Source: Elusimicrobiota bacterium
GTDB taxonomy: Bacteria; Elusimicrobiota; Elusimicrobia; UBA1565; UBA9628
Assembly: GCA_003151975.1 (NCBI GenBank)
Contig: PLZD01000049.1
Coordinates: forward strand, 56,676 to 120,675
Length of the DNA: 64,000 bases
Reading direction: 5' to 3'
Part shown: one piece after another, positions 33,434-41,472 of the stretch
Layout: every line of letters begins with the position of its first letter
Position numbering within the stretch: position 1 is the stretch's first letter
Notes under the pieces: generated by a model
The model's database searches: none
Seen by the model: the letters and a program-made list of their open reading frames with translations, nothing else
Told to the model about the DNA's origin: nothing
Program-made: the position numbers and the translations under genes

Positions 33434-34008
33434 ATGAAAAAACCGAACACCCAGACAGCCGCCAAGAACAGCGCGGCTTGGTAGAGCATCCGCAGGGCCG
33501 AGTCCCGCCGCGTGCGGTCGGCGCGCGCCTCGATGAACGCGGGATCGTGGAAGACGGCTAGCACGCCCGCGGGCTTCTCGCGGACTTCAAGCGGGACGGC
33601 ATTCACGCGCAGGCGCTTGCCCGCGATGAGCTCGTAGCCTTCGGCCTCGCGCCCGCGCTTGAGCGCGTCCTGCGCGATGCGCGGGGGCTTTGTGAGTTCC
33701 GTCGAGAGGCTTTTGCTGCGCGCGACGAGCTCGCCCTTCTCGTCGAAGACCGCGATGCCGGTCAAGTGCGCGCGCCGTCCGAAGCGGTCGGCTAATTCCT
33801 GCAGGCGGGCCTTGGGCCCGGAGAGCAGCGGCTCGACGGCCTCGCGCAGGCCGTCGGCGAGCAAGGCGGAGCTCGCCTCCAAGTCGCGCTGTTGGCGCAC
33901 CTTCTGGTTGTGGAGCGCCGAGAAGGAAAAATAGATCGACGCCGCCACGGCGACGGCGGTGGCCGCGTGGCGCGAGGTGATCTTGAAATGATGGATATAC
34001 TGCTTCAT
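33430..34008 (-). CDS. Membrane protein with sensor-like extracytoplasmic domain
   Basis: A 192-residue protein with one helix near residues 14-31 and another at the extreme C-terminus (LYQAALFLAAVWVFGFFI). Between them is about 130 residues containing LTGIAVFDEKGELVARS, a PAS/Cache-like beta element seen in periplasmic sensor domains. No kinase, HAMP or cyclase part is attached, so it is a stand-alone sensor-like module. It is the first gene in a run with the EamA transporter and Spx-like genes. Function unknown. Confidence 0.65.
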   Translation of the reverse strand: MKQYIHHFKITSRHAATAVAVAASIYFSFSALHNQKVRQQRDLEASSALLADGLREAVEPLLSGPKARLQELADRFGRRAHLTGIAVFDEKGELVARSKSLSTELTKPPRIAQDALKRGREAEGYELIAGKRLRVNAVPLEVREKPAGVLAVFHDPAFIEARADRTRRDSALRMLYQAALFLAAVWVFGFFI

Positions 34009-34037
34009 CGCGCCGACATTTTACTAAACGCGGCGTG

Positions 34038-34154
34038 CTATGGGGCTTGTTGGGCGGGCGGGTCGGCGGGCGCGGGCGCTTTGTGGATGCGGAAGACGCA
34101 GGCTTGGTAGAAGATCAAGAAAAACAACAGCGGCGCGATCTTGCGGACGAACAT
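34038..34154 (-). CDS. Possible very small membrane peptide
   Basis: A 38-residue reading frame starting MFVRKIAPLLFFLIFYQACV, with one hydrophobic helix, a Cys and a Pro/Ala-rich tail. It might be a small lipoprotein-like or membrane peptide. There is no ribosome site, and it could be chance. It occupies the gap between the sensor-like gene and the lipid cluster. Confidence 0.25.
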   Translation of the reverse strand: MFVRKIAPLLFFLIFYQACVFRIHKAPAPADPPAQQAP

Positions 34155-34281
34155 AGAAGAAGGATAGAGCGCGTTTGCTGGCACGGCAAGAGCGATTTGG
34201 TCACATCGCCTTCCTTTCAAATCATTTCATGCCCGGCACCTCCTCCTTTGACCGCCGTCAACTTCTCATCCGAGCCATTTT

Positions 34282-34289
34282 GGTATACT
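34282..34289 (+). promoter_or_regulatory. Extended -10 promoter of the lipid cluster, near-leaderless
   Basis: TGG-TATACT (TATACT 34284-34289) makes an extended -10 element. The start of transcription would be near 34296, two bases before the ATG at 34298. There is no proper -35 box and no Shine-Dalgarno. Confidence 0.55.
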
Positions 34290-34297
34290 TGGCGGAT

Positions 34298-35263
34298 ATG
34301 GCAAACACCACCGACGGTTTTTTCCGCGGCAAAGACCTCTGGGCCGTGATCCTCGGCGGCTCGTCCGGCTTCGGCCTGGCCACCGCCAAGCGCCTGGCCA
34401 AGTCCGGCCTCAACATCATCATCGGCCACAAGGACAAAGAAGGAACTGTGGAATCCGTGATCAAGCCCCACTTCGACGAGATCCGCGCCTCGGGCGTCAA
34501 GCTCGTCACACACAACGTCAATCTTTTCGACGACGACGGCCGCGGCGAAGTCTTCGAGAGCATCACCACCAACGCGGGCAAGGGCAAGATTCACCTGTTC
34601 ATGCACTCGGTGGCCGCCGGCGCCTGCAAGCTCCTGATCGAGGAGAAGGGCCCGGACTTCAAAGGCCAGGCGATCAAGGCTCTGGCCGAACAGCTGAAGC
34701 TCACGCCCGCGCAAGTCAAAGAGGCGATCAACACCGCGTTCCACGACCGCGGCGCCGACGCGCTGTTCTCGCTGGCCGACTCGAAGATCCCGTACAAAGA
34801 AACTTTCCTCGAGCAGGAAGACTGCGAGAAGACGATTTACATGATGGGCTACGACTACATGCTCTGGGGCCGCGAGCTGCTGAAGGAAGAACTGCTCGCG
34901 CCCGAGGCCAGACTTGTCGCCATGACCAGCGAGGGCAACGAGGTCGCGTGGCGCGGCTACGGCGCGGTCTCGGCGGCTAAAACCGCTCTCGAGGCCAGCT
35001 GCCGCTCGATGGCCCTGGAGCTCGCGCCCTACGGCGTGCGCTCGGTCATCGTGCAGGCGGGCATCACCGACACTCCCGCGGGCAACGGCATTCCCAACTT
35101 CGACTTGATGAAGGCGCAGGCGCGCGTGCGCAACCCGTTTCACCGCTTGACCAAGCCCGAGGACGTCGCCGAGGCCATTCACGGCCTCTGCCTGCCGGGC
35201 GGCAATTGGATCAACGGCACGATCCTCCGCGTTGATGGCGGCGAAGCCATCAGCGGCGTGTAA
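34298..35263 (+). CDS. FabL-like enoyl-ACP reductase (SDR)
   Basis: A 321-residue short-chain dehydrogenase. The nucleotide loop is GGSSGFGLATAKRL and the catalytic pair is Y(x6)K in YGAVSAAK, the spacing of FabI/FabL enoyl reductases rather than the Yx3K of FabG. The C-terminus (GNWINGTILRVDGGEAI) is classical. An insertion of about 50 residues (roughly 110-165) makes it longer than FabL (about 250). It would reduce the double bond of an enoyl thioester with NAD(P)H. It is the first gene of the cluster; the next start shares one base with its stop. A ketoreductase-like role cannot be excluded. Confidence 0.8.
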   Translation: MANTTDGFFRGKDLWAVILGGSSGFGLATAKRLAKSGLNIIIGHKDKEGTVESVIKPHFDEIRASGVKLVTHNVNLFDDDGRGEVFESITTNAGKGKIHLFMHSVAAGACKLLIEEKGPDFKGQAIKALAEQLKLTPAQVKEAINTAFHDRGADALFSLADSKIPYKETFLEQEDCEKTIYMMGYDYMLWGRELLKEELLAPEARLVAMTSEGNEVAWRGYGAVSAAKTALEASCRSMALELAPYGVRSVIVQAGITDTPAGNGIPNFDLMKAQARVRNPFHRLTKPEDVAEAIHGLCLPGGNWINGTILRVDGGEAISGV

Positions 35264-36264
35264 TGTTAGGAATCCTCGGCCTCGGCTGGTATCTTCCGAA
35301 AACCGAACTCGACAACGACTTCCTTCATAAAGAAGTCGGCCTCGAGAAGGACGCGGAATGGATTAACTCGCGCCTCGGCATCGAGCGCCGCTATTCCGTC
35401 CTGAGCAAAGAATACATTCTGAAGACGAAGAACGTCGACCCGCACCAGGCGATCACCCACGCGCGCGCCAACGGCGAGACGCCCGTCACGATGGGCCTGG
35501 CCGCGGCGAAGATGGCCATCAAGCAGGCCGGCATCCGCCCCGAGCAGATCGGCTGGGTCGTCGCCAACAACGACACGCCCTTCGACCTCGTCCCGATGAC
35601 CGCCTCCATGATCGCCCGCGAGCTCGGCATCGGCGCGGGGCCGCACTGCGACATGAACTCCGCCTGCTCCTCCTTCGCGCGCCACATGAAGTCCTTGGCC
35701 GACACACAGGCCGACAATCTGCCGGAATTTATTTTGTGCGTGCAGAGCTCGTGCTACACGACGCGCACCAACTACGCCCCGAACTGCATCGACGGCTACA
35801 TCATGGGCGACGGTGCGGCCGCACAGCTCATTTCCGCAAAACACGCCGGACTTCTCACCGCCGAGCCGATGATCTTCGACAGCATGCCCAGCTCCGCCGG
35901 CGAGATCGTCTCCGATACCGTCGGCCACTTCACGCAGAACGGCGCGGCGGTGCGAAAGTTTTCGATCCGCAAGACCTGCGAGATGTTCGAGGAAATCGCC
36001 GAGAAGAAGGGCCTCTACGCCGAAAAAGTCTACACGATCACGCACCAGGCCAACGCGATCATGCAGGAATCGATTCTCGGCCACTTGAACCTGCCCGCCG
36101 ACCATCACTTGAGCAATGTGCGCGAGCAAGGCAACATCGCCTCCGCCGGCTGTCCGTCGGTGCTGGCGCAGAATCTGCACCGCCTGCACAAGGGCGACCA
36201 GATCGTGTACGCCGTGCTCGGCGCGGGCCTGGCTTGGGGCGGCGGCTACATGGAAGTGCAATGA
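35263..36264 (+). CDS. FabH-like 3-oxoacyl synthase, paralog 1
   Basis: A 333-residue thiolase-fold enzyme of the KAS III type. The triad is visible: Cys in MNSACSSFA (about residue 135), His in THQAN (about 260) and Asn in QGNIASAG (about 291), with the FabH-like spacing. The N-terminal extension (LHKEVGLEKDAEWINSRLGIERR) is shared with its neighbour. Such enzymes start chains by condensing an acyl-CoA with malonyl-ACP, or join acyl groups in specialised lipids. It overlaps the paralog by ATGA. Both keep full triads, so both should be active. Confidence 0.88.
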   Translation: MLGILGLGWYLPKTELDNDFLHKEVGLEKDAEWINSRLGIERRYSVLSKEYILKTKNVDPHQAITHARANGETPVTMGLAAAKMAIKQAGIRPEQIGWVVANNDTPFDLVPMTASMIARELGIGAGPHCDMNSACSSFARHMKSLADTQADNLPEFILCVQSSCYTTRTNYAPNCIDGYIMGDGAAAQLISAKHAGLLTAEPMIFDSMPSSAGEIVSDTVGHFTQNGAAVRKFSIRKTCEMFEEIAEKKGLYAEKVYTITHQANAIMQESILGHLNLPADHHLSNVREQGNIASAGCPSVLAQNLHRLHKGDQIVYAVLGAGLAWGGGYMEVQ

Positions 36265-37268
36265 GCCGACTCGAAATCTTGGGCATGGGCTGGGCTCTGC
36301 CGAAGACCGAGATCACGAATTCTTTTTTGCACAAGGAAGTCGGCCTCGAGCGCGGCCAGGACTGGGTCGACTCGCGGCTGGGCATCGAGAAGCGCTACTC
36401 GGTGCTCTCGAAGGAATATATTATCAAGACGAAAAACGCCGACCCGGCGCTGGCGATGACCTACGCGCGCACGCACGGCGAGACGCCCGTGACGCTCGGC
36501 GTGAAAGCCGCCAAAATGGCGCTCAAGCAGGCCGGCGTCAAGCCCGAGAACGTCGGCTGGATCATCGCCAATTGCGACACCCCCTTTGAAACCATTCCCG
36601 CCGCGGCGAGCTGGATCGCCAAGGAATTGGGCGCGGGCCCCGGGCCGCACTGCGACGTCAACTCCGCGTGCTCCTCCTTCGCGCGGCACATGCAAATCCT
36701 CGGCGACATGAAGGAAGATTCCATGCCCGAGTTCGTGCTCTGCGTGCAGTCTTCCGCTTATACCGTGCGCACTGATTACTCCGCGAAATCCATCGACGGC
36801 TACATTTGGGGCGATGGCGCCGCCGCCCAAGTCATCTCCACGCGCCACCAGGGCCGCCTGTCGGTCGAGCCGATGATTTTCGCGACGAAGACCGAGGGCG
36901 CCGATGACATCAAGATCGACGCGATCGGCCACTTCTGCCAGAACGGCTCGGTCGTGCGCGAGTTCTCGATCCGCCAGACCGTCGAGATGTTCGAGGAGAT
37001 CGCGGCGCGCAAAGGTTTGTACGCGGAAAAGACTTACACCGTCGCGCACCAGGCCAACTACGTGATGCAGAACTCCATATTGGGTCACCTCCATTTACCC
37101 GAGTCACACCACATTCGCAACGTCCGCGAGCAAGGCAACACCGCCGCGGCCGGCTGCCCGTCGGCGATCGCGCAGAAGCTCGACAAGCTGCACAAGGGCG
37201 ACCAAATCATTTACGCCGTGCTCGGTTCCGGGCTCGCCTGGGGCGGCGGCTACATGGAGGTCCAGTAG
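36261..37268 (+). CDS. FabH-like 3-oxoacyl synthase, paralog 2
   Basis: A 335-residue tandem paralog of the upstream gene, clearly more alike to it than to housekeeping FabH. Triad residues are Cys in VNSACSSFA, His in AHQAN and Asn in QGNTAAAG. Differences concentrate in the pocket region after the Cys, for example SAYTVRTDYSAKS against SCYTTRTNYAPNC, which suggests different acyl substrates or a heterodimer. The ATG overlaps the previous stop. After its stop comes the 90-bp element copy B, the only large gap among the first eight genes of the cluster. Confidence 0.88.
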   Translation: MSRLEILGMGWALPKTEITNSFLHKEVGLERGQDWVDSRLGIEKRYSVLSKEYIIKTKNADPALAMTYARTHGETPVTLGVKAAKMALKQAGVKPENVGWIIANCDTPFETIPAAASWIAKELGAGPGPHCDVNSACSSFARHMQILGDMKEDSMPEFVLCVQSSAYTVRTDYSAKSIDGYIWGDGAAAQVISTRHQGRLSVEPMIFATKTEGADDIKIDAIGHFCQNGSVVREFSIRQTVEMFEEIAARKGLYAEKTYTVAHQANYVMQNSILGHLHLPESHHIRNVREQGNTAAAGCPSAIAQKLDKLHKGDQIIYAVLGSGLAWGGGYMEVQ

Positions 37269-37281
37269 CTTGTCCCTCTCG

Positions 37282-37371
37282 TTGGTTCGTTGCTCTAGAG
37301 CAACACAGGACCTCACTGCGTCGATAAAACCCATTTATTCGAGCTCGTGTTGCTTTAAAGCAACGAACCAA
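37282..37371. repeat. 90-bp dispersed element, copy B
   Basis: Same design as copy A: ends TTGGTTCGTTGCT and AGCAACGAACCAA with internal palindromes at 37289-37304 (GTTGCTCTAGAGCAAC) and 37349-37364 (GTTGCTTTAAAGCAAC). The core is again exactly 44 bp (37305-37348) but differs in sequence. It sits 13 bases after the second FabH-like gene and 29 bases before the FabG-like gene. Confidence 0.85.
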
Positions 37372-37400
37372 GAAAGAAAGTTGGGGGCGGGTCAACCGAT

Positions 37401-38129
37401 ATGAGCAAAGACATCGCGGTCGTGACGGGAGCATCCGGCGGCATCGGCCGCGCCATCGCACAGGCCATCCACGAGAAATCGGAAGGCGAATTGCGCGTGT
37501 GCATTCATTACAACGGCAACGAGGCCAAGGCGAAGGAAACCCAGGCCTCCATCCCGGAATCTTTTACCGTCAAAGCCGATCTCTCTAGCGCAGCCGGTCG
37601 CAAAGCTTTGCTCGACGCGGTTCTCAAGGAAGGCACTCCGTATGTTCTCGTCAACAACGCCGGCGTCGACAAGCCACATGAGCCGGCGCTGATGATCACC
37701 GAAGGGGCCTTCGACACGCTCATCAATGTCAATTTGCGCTCGTCCGTTTTCCTCATGAAGGACTTCGGCAACGAAATGACGCGCGCCGGTTCCGGCTGCA
37801 TCGTCAACATCTCCTCGGTGCTCGCGCGCAAGGCGCTGACCGGCTCGGCGCTTTATCGCGCCAGCAAGGCGGCATTGGAGGAAGTCACGCGCCAATTTGC
37901 CTTCGAGCTCGGCCCGCGCGGCGTGCGCGTCAATTCCGTCGCGCCCGGCTTCATTGAAACGGCCATGACCGCGGGCATCGACGACGCGATGAAAGAGAAA
38001 ATCCGCTCGCAAATCGCGCTCGGCGAGTTCGGCCAAGCCGAGGCCGTGGCCTCCGCCGTCTGCCAGCTCATCGAGAACGACTACATCAACGGCGCCAACA
38101 TCGCCGTCGACGGAGGGATGATCCTTTGA
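37401..38129 (+). CDS. FabG-like 3-oxoacyl-ACP reductase (SDR)
   Basis: A 242-residue short-chain dehydrogenase with VVTGASGGIGRAIAQ (nucleotide loop), LVNNAGVD, the Ser/Tyr/Lys triad in ISSVLARKALTGSALYRASK, and APGFIETAM. All active-site residues are kept and the length is standard. It would reduce 3-oxoacyl to 3-hydroxyacyl thioesters using NADPH. The ribosome site is weak. Its stop overlaps a TTG start of the acetyltransferase gene. Its position with synthases and dehydratase supports a fatty-acid-like role over general SDR functions. Confidence 0.88.
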   Translation: MSKDIAVVTGASGGIGRAIAQAIHEKSEGELRVCIHYNGNEAKAKETQASIPESFTVKADLSSAAGRKALLDAVLKEGTPYVLVNNAGVDKPHEPALMITEGAFDTLINVNLRSSVFLMKDFGNEMTRAGSGCIVNISSVLARKALTGSALYRASKAALEEVTRQFAFELGPRGVRVNSVAPGFIETAMTAGIDDAMKEKIRSQIALGEFGQAEAVASAVCQLIENDYINGANIAVDGGMIL

Positions 38130-38722
38130 GCTCCGGCGAAGTTGTCCACCGCGCTTCCGGCGCCGGCGGCAAAGTGGATAAGTCCGGCGTAATCCGCGCC
38201 GCCAAGCCCTCCGACGCCGAAGCCGTGGCCACGATTTACGCTCCCGCGGTCGAAGACTCGATCATCTCGTTTGAGCTCGCGGCGCCCGACGAGCACGAGG
38301 TCCGCCGCCGCATCGTCGAGACGCTCAAGCGCTTCCCGTGGCTCGTTTGGGACGAGGGCGGCGTGATCAAGGGCTACGCTTACGCCTCCGAGCACCGCTC
38401 GCGGCCGGCCTATCAATGGTCGGTCGAAGTGTCCGTTTACATCCGGGAAGACGCGCGCGGCAAGGGCATCGCCTCGGCGCTCTACAAAAACCTTTTCGAG
38501 ATTTTAAAAAAGCAGGGCTATTACAACGCCTACGCCGGCATCACCGAGCCCAATCCCGGCAGCGTCGCCCTGCACGAGCGCCTGGGATTTTCCAAGATCG
38601 GCGTCTACCACTCCGTCGGGCACAAGCTCGGCGCCTGGCGCGACGTTTCGTGGTGGCATCTCGCCTTGAAGCCTCACGCGCAAATGCCGGCTCCCCCCAC
38701 GAACTACGAGGACTTGAAATGA
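38126..38722 (+). CDS. GNAT N-acetyltransferase (PAT/MnaT type)
   Basis: A 198-residue GNAT protein similar to phosphinothricin/methionine-sulfone acetyltransferases. The acetyl-CoA loop is EDARGKGIASALYKNL, followed by AGITEPNPGSVALHERLGF and WRDVSWWHLAL. The TTG start overlaps the FabG-like stop (TTGA); an alternative GTG lies about 17 codons in. A GNAT inside a lipid cluster is unusual. It may acylate an amino group on the product or simply be a passenger. The enzyme overlaps the dehydratase gene by ATGA. Confidence 0.82.
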   Translation: MSSGEVVHRASGAGGKVDKSGVIRAAKPSDAEAVATIYAPAVEDSIISFELAAPDEHEVRRRIVETLKRFPWLVWDEGGVIKGYAYASEHRSRPAYQWSVEVSVYIREDARGKGIASALYKNLFEILKKQGYYNAYAGITEPNPGSVALHERLGFSKIGVYHSVGHKLGAWRDVSWWHLALKPHAQMPAPPTNYEDLK

Positions 38723-39219
38723 ACGACCTCACGCCAAAAGAGATTCTCGCGCGCGTGCCCCAGCAAAGGCCGATGCGCTTCATCGACGACATCCTCGAGC
38801 TCGACTCCGAGCATATCATCACCCGTTATACCTGGAAAGACGAGGACTGCGACGGACACTTCCCCGGCAATCCCGTCGTGCCGGGCGTAAAATTGATCGA
38901 GATGGCCGCGCAAACGGGCAACGTGGCGTGGGGCATCTACCACATGGCTTCCCGGGTAACGCCTGAGGAGTTAAAGTACATGGTCGGTTTTTTCACGGAA
39001 ATCGAGAAGGGCAAGTTCAAAAAGGCCGTGCGTCCCGGCGACCGCGTCGCCTGCCAGGCGTCTTTCGGCGAAGAGGGCTATTCGCGCGGCAATAAGATCG
39101 TCGCCGAAGTCGAGATCCAGTTCGACGGCGGGCCGCGTGACGGCGAGACGATTTTCACGGGCATCACCTCGGGGCTCTGGCTCCCGAAGGACTCGACGGA
39201 CTCGGGAGCTCTGAAATGA
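38719..39219 (+). CDS. FabZ/FabA-like 3-hydroxyacyl-ACP dehydratase
   Basis: A 166-residue single hotdog domain. The catalytic His and the signature are in DGHFPGNPVVPGV, and the acidic residue of the pair is in KLIEMAAQTGNVAW. FLxDxxLxLD-like RFIDDILELD precedes it. It would remove water from 3-hydroxyacyl thioesters. The length is close to FabA, but the sequence is nearer FabZ. Both ends overlap neighbours by ATGA, so the gene is tightly coupled to the GNAT and FabF-like genes. Confidence 0.88.
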   Translation: MNDLTPKEILARVPQQRPMRFIDDILELDSEHIITRYTWKDEDCDGHFPGNPVVPGVKLIEMAAQTGNVAWGIYHMASRVTPEELKYMVGFFTEIEKGKFKKAVRPGDRVACQASFGEEGYSRGNKIVAEVEIQFDGGPRDGETIFTGITSGLWLPKDSTDSGALK

Positions 39220-40526
39220 GAAAGCGAATCGTCATCACGGGCGTCGGCGTCGTCGCCCCCAACGGCGTCGGCCTCAGCAACTATCGCGAAGCGCTCAAGG
39301 CCGGCAAGTCCGGCATCAGCTGGCACGAGCAGCTCAAGACCTTGAAGTTCGCCTCTCAGATCGGCGGCGCGCCGCCGCTCGACGAGGACGACATCCTGAA
39401 AGTCATCCCCCAAGCGGATTACCACAAGCTCAACGAGCCCATGGTCTACGCGGCCTTGGCCGCCGTCGAGTGTGCGCGCATGTCCGGCGAGAGCATCGAC
39501 TTGCTCAAAGGCTACCAGAGCGGCCACGCCGACTGGGAGACCGGGGCCATCGTCGGCTCCGGCATCGGCGGCATGGACACGATGTTCGAGGAACTCGGCC
39601 CCACGATGGCCGAGGCCGAAGAGGCTGAAGCAGGCCGCGGCACCGCGCCCATGGGCACCGACATCGTACCGAAAGTCATGGCGTCCTCCGTGAGCGTCAC
39701 GGTCGGCAAATTCCTCGGGACCGGCGGCCAGACGACGAGCAACAGCTCGGCGTGCAACACAGGCACCGAGGCCATCTTCGAGGCCTGGAAGCACATGCAG
39801 CTGGGCTTTGCCGAGTCGATGTACGCGGGAGGCGCCGAAGGCACGCACTACGGCATCTGGGCGGGCTTCGACGCCATGCGCGACGTGCTCTGCTCCAAAT
39901 TCAACGACATGCCGGAGAAAGGCTCCCAGCCGATGGGTGCCGGCGCGTGCGGCTTCGTGCCCTCCGGGGGATCGGGGATTGTTCGTCTGGAGACTTTAGA
40001 ACGCGCGCAAAAGCGCGGCGCGAATATTCTCTGCGAGCTCGTCACCGCCTACTGCAATTCGGGCGGCCAGCGCGACGGCGGCACGATGACCTTCCCGAAC
40101 GCCGACGGCGTTTACCGCTGTATTCGCCGCGTCATCGAAGACTCCGGCGTTGATCCATCGAAGATCTCTCTCATAAATGGCCATCTGACCTCCACCGGGG
40201 CCGACCCGCGCGAGGTCGCGTCTTGGATCAAGGCTCTCGGTCTGCCGCTAGACAAGTTCCCGCTGATCCAGTCGACCAAGTCGATGATCGGCCACTCGCT
40301 GGGAGCGGCCGGCGCGCTCGAGTCGGTCGCGGTGATCGACCAGCTCGTCAACAATTACGTGCACCCCTCGATCAACTGCGAGGAAGTGCACCCGCTGATC
40401 AAGCAGATCGAGAAGTCCATTCCGCACCAGCGCGTCGACCGTCAGCTCGATTACGTCATCAAGGCCTCGTTCGGCTTCGGCGACGTCAACGGCTGCCTGC
40501 TTTTCAAGCGCTGGGACGGAAAATAG
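39216..40526 (+). CDS. FabF-like 3-oxoacyl-ACP synthase (KAS II family)
   Basis: A 436-residue condensing enzyme. The triad of the FabB/FabF type is visible: Cys in SSACNTGTEAIFEAW, first His in NGHLTSTGADP (unusual Leu after the His where Gly is common) and second His in STKSMIGHSLGAAGALE. The length is slightly above FabF (about 412) because of an acidic insertion near residue 130 (AEEAEAGRG). It elongates acyl-ACP with malonyl-ACP. It may pair with the FabD-like gene at 49300. Confidence 0.88.
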   Translation: MRKRIVITGVGVVAPNGVGLSNYREALKAGKSGISWHEQLKTLKFASQIGGAPPLDEDDILKVIPQADYHKLNEPMVYAALAAVECARMSGESIDLLKGYQSGHADWETGAIVGSGIGGMDTMFEELGPTMAEAEEAEAGRGTAPMGTDIVPKVMASSVSVTVGKFLGTGGQTTSNSSACNTGTEAIFEAWKHMQLGFAESMYAGGAEGTHYGIWAGFDAMRDVLCSKFNDMPEKGSQPMGAGACGFVPSGGSGIVRLETLERAQKRGANILCELVTAYCNSGGQRDGGTMTFPNADGVYRCIRRVIEDSGVDPSKISLINGHLTSTGADPREVASWIKALGLPLDKFPLIQSTKSMIGHSLGAAGALESVAVIDQLVNNYVHPSINCEEVHPLIKQIEKSIPHQRVDRQLDYVIKASFGFGDVNGCLLFKRWDGK

Positions 40527-40572
40527 AACGAAAAAATAATATAATCGCAACAGCATAGGAGGACTTTCATTT

Positions 40573-41472
40573 ATGGCATTCAAGCGAAAAGAAACGGTCA
40601 TCGAGGCGATCGACCTCAACGGCATCACGCCGGAGGACGCCGAGAAGCGCATCATCGGCGGCGTCAAGAAGTACGCCACCAACGAGGCCAACTGGTCCTC
40701 GGCCGACGCCAACACGCCCTATTTGGGAAGCATCATCGGAATGGGCATCGAGTCCTCCAACCTCGCCGACATCACGATGTCGATCGAGCGTCAATTCATG
40801 ACCAAGATGACCAAGCGCGTGCCGCTCAACGCCGACGGCTCCGAGTTCAAGCTCGAAGCCGGCGAGCTCGGCAAGCTGCGCATACTCGACGGCCAGGACG
40901 CCTTGGCCGCCACGGCGGGCCTCTCCGTCAAGATGCTCATGGACCTCGGCCATATGCCCAAGAACGACGCCTACCTCACGAAAGTCGTCTCTTTCGCCTA
41001 CATCACCACCGTCGGCGACGGCTACAAGCTCAACGACGCATTGAAGAAGATGCTGTCGAAAATTGAAAAGCTCTCCGGCGCCGAGAAAGACGAAGCCGTC
41101 TCCAACATCAAGTCGATGGCGGCGTCGGCCAAGACCTACCTCGATCAGCTCGGCGACGCGGCCAAGCTCGCGGCCGCCCGCCAGAAAACCTACAACAACG
41201 ACAAGGGCGGCTACGACGCTCTCGCCAAGGAGCTCTCGGTGGTCGCCGACAAGCTCAAGGGCCTCTCCGCGTCCGGCGACGCCGGCCAGATCGCGTCTCT
41301 GCGCGCCGAGGAAGCCGAGATCAGGACCCGGCTCAAGATGTCGGCCGCCAAGCTGCGCGTCTCGGAAGAAGTCGCGCGCCAAGCCGGCTCGCGCTCCGCC
41401 GTCGAAGAGGGCAAGGTCGCTCAGATCAAGGCCTCGCTTACCGAGACGATCGGCAAAGCCGAGCATTGCTAA
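40573..41472 (+). CDS. Unknown 299-residue cytosolic protein in the lipid cluster
   Basis: A soluble protein without signal peptide or membrane helix. The first half is mixed alpha/beta (TVIEAIDLNGITPEDAEKRI, PYLGSIIGMGIESS). The second half, from about residue 150, is Ala/Lys/Glu-rich helix, probably a coiled coil. I recognise no family. A GGAGG site is 10 bases before the ATG, and TATAAT at 40539 could add an internal promoter. It overlaps the PlsC-PPTase fusion gene by seven bases, so it is translated together with it. It has no DSL-like phosphopantetheine site, so it is not an acyl carrier protein. Confidence 0.75.
   Translation: MAFKRKETVIEAIDLNGITPEDAEKRIIGGVKKYATNEANWSSADANTPYLGSIIGMGIESSNLADITMSIERQFMTKMTKRVPLNADGSEFKLEAGELGKLRILDGQDALAATAGLSVKMLMDLGHMPKNDAYLTKVVSFAYITTVGDGYKLNDALKKMLSKIEKLSGAEKDEAVSNIKSMAASAKTYLDQLGDAAKLAAARQKTYNNDKGGYDALAKELSVVADKLKGLSASGDAGQIASLRAEEAEIRTRLKMSAAKLRVSEEVARQAGSRSAVEEGKVAQIKASLTETIGKAEHC

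Noticed and set aside
34175..34297. Upstream start for the FabL-like gene
   Set aside because: The extension has no similarity to SDRs, and the extended -10 box lies within it.
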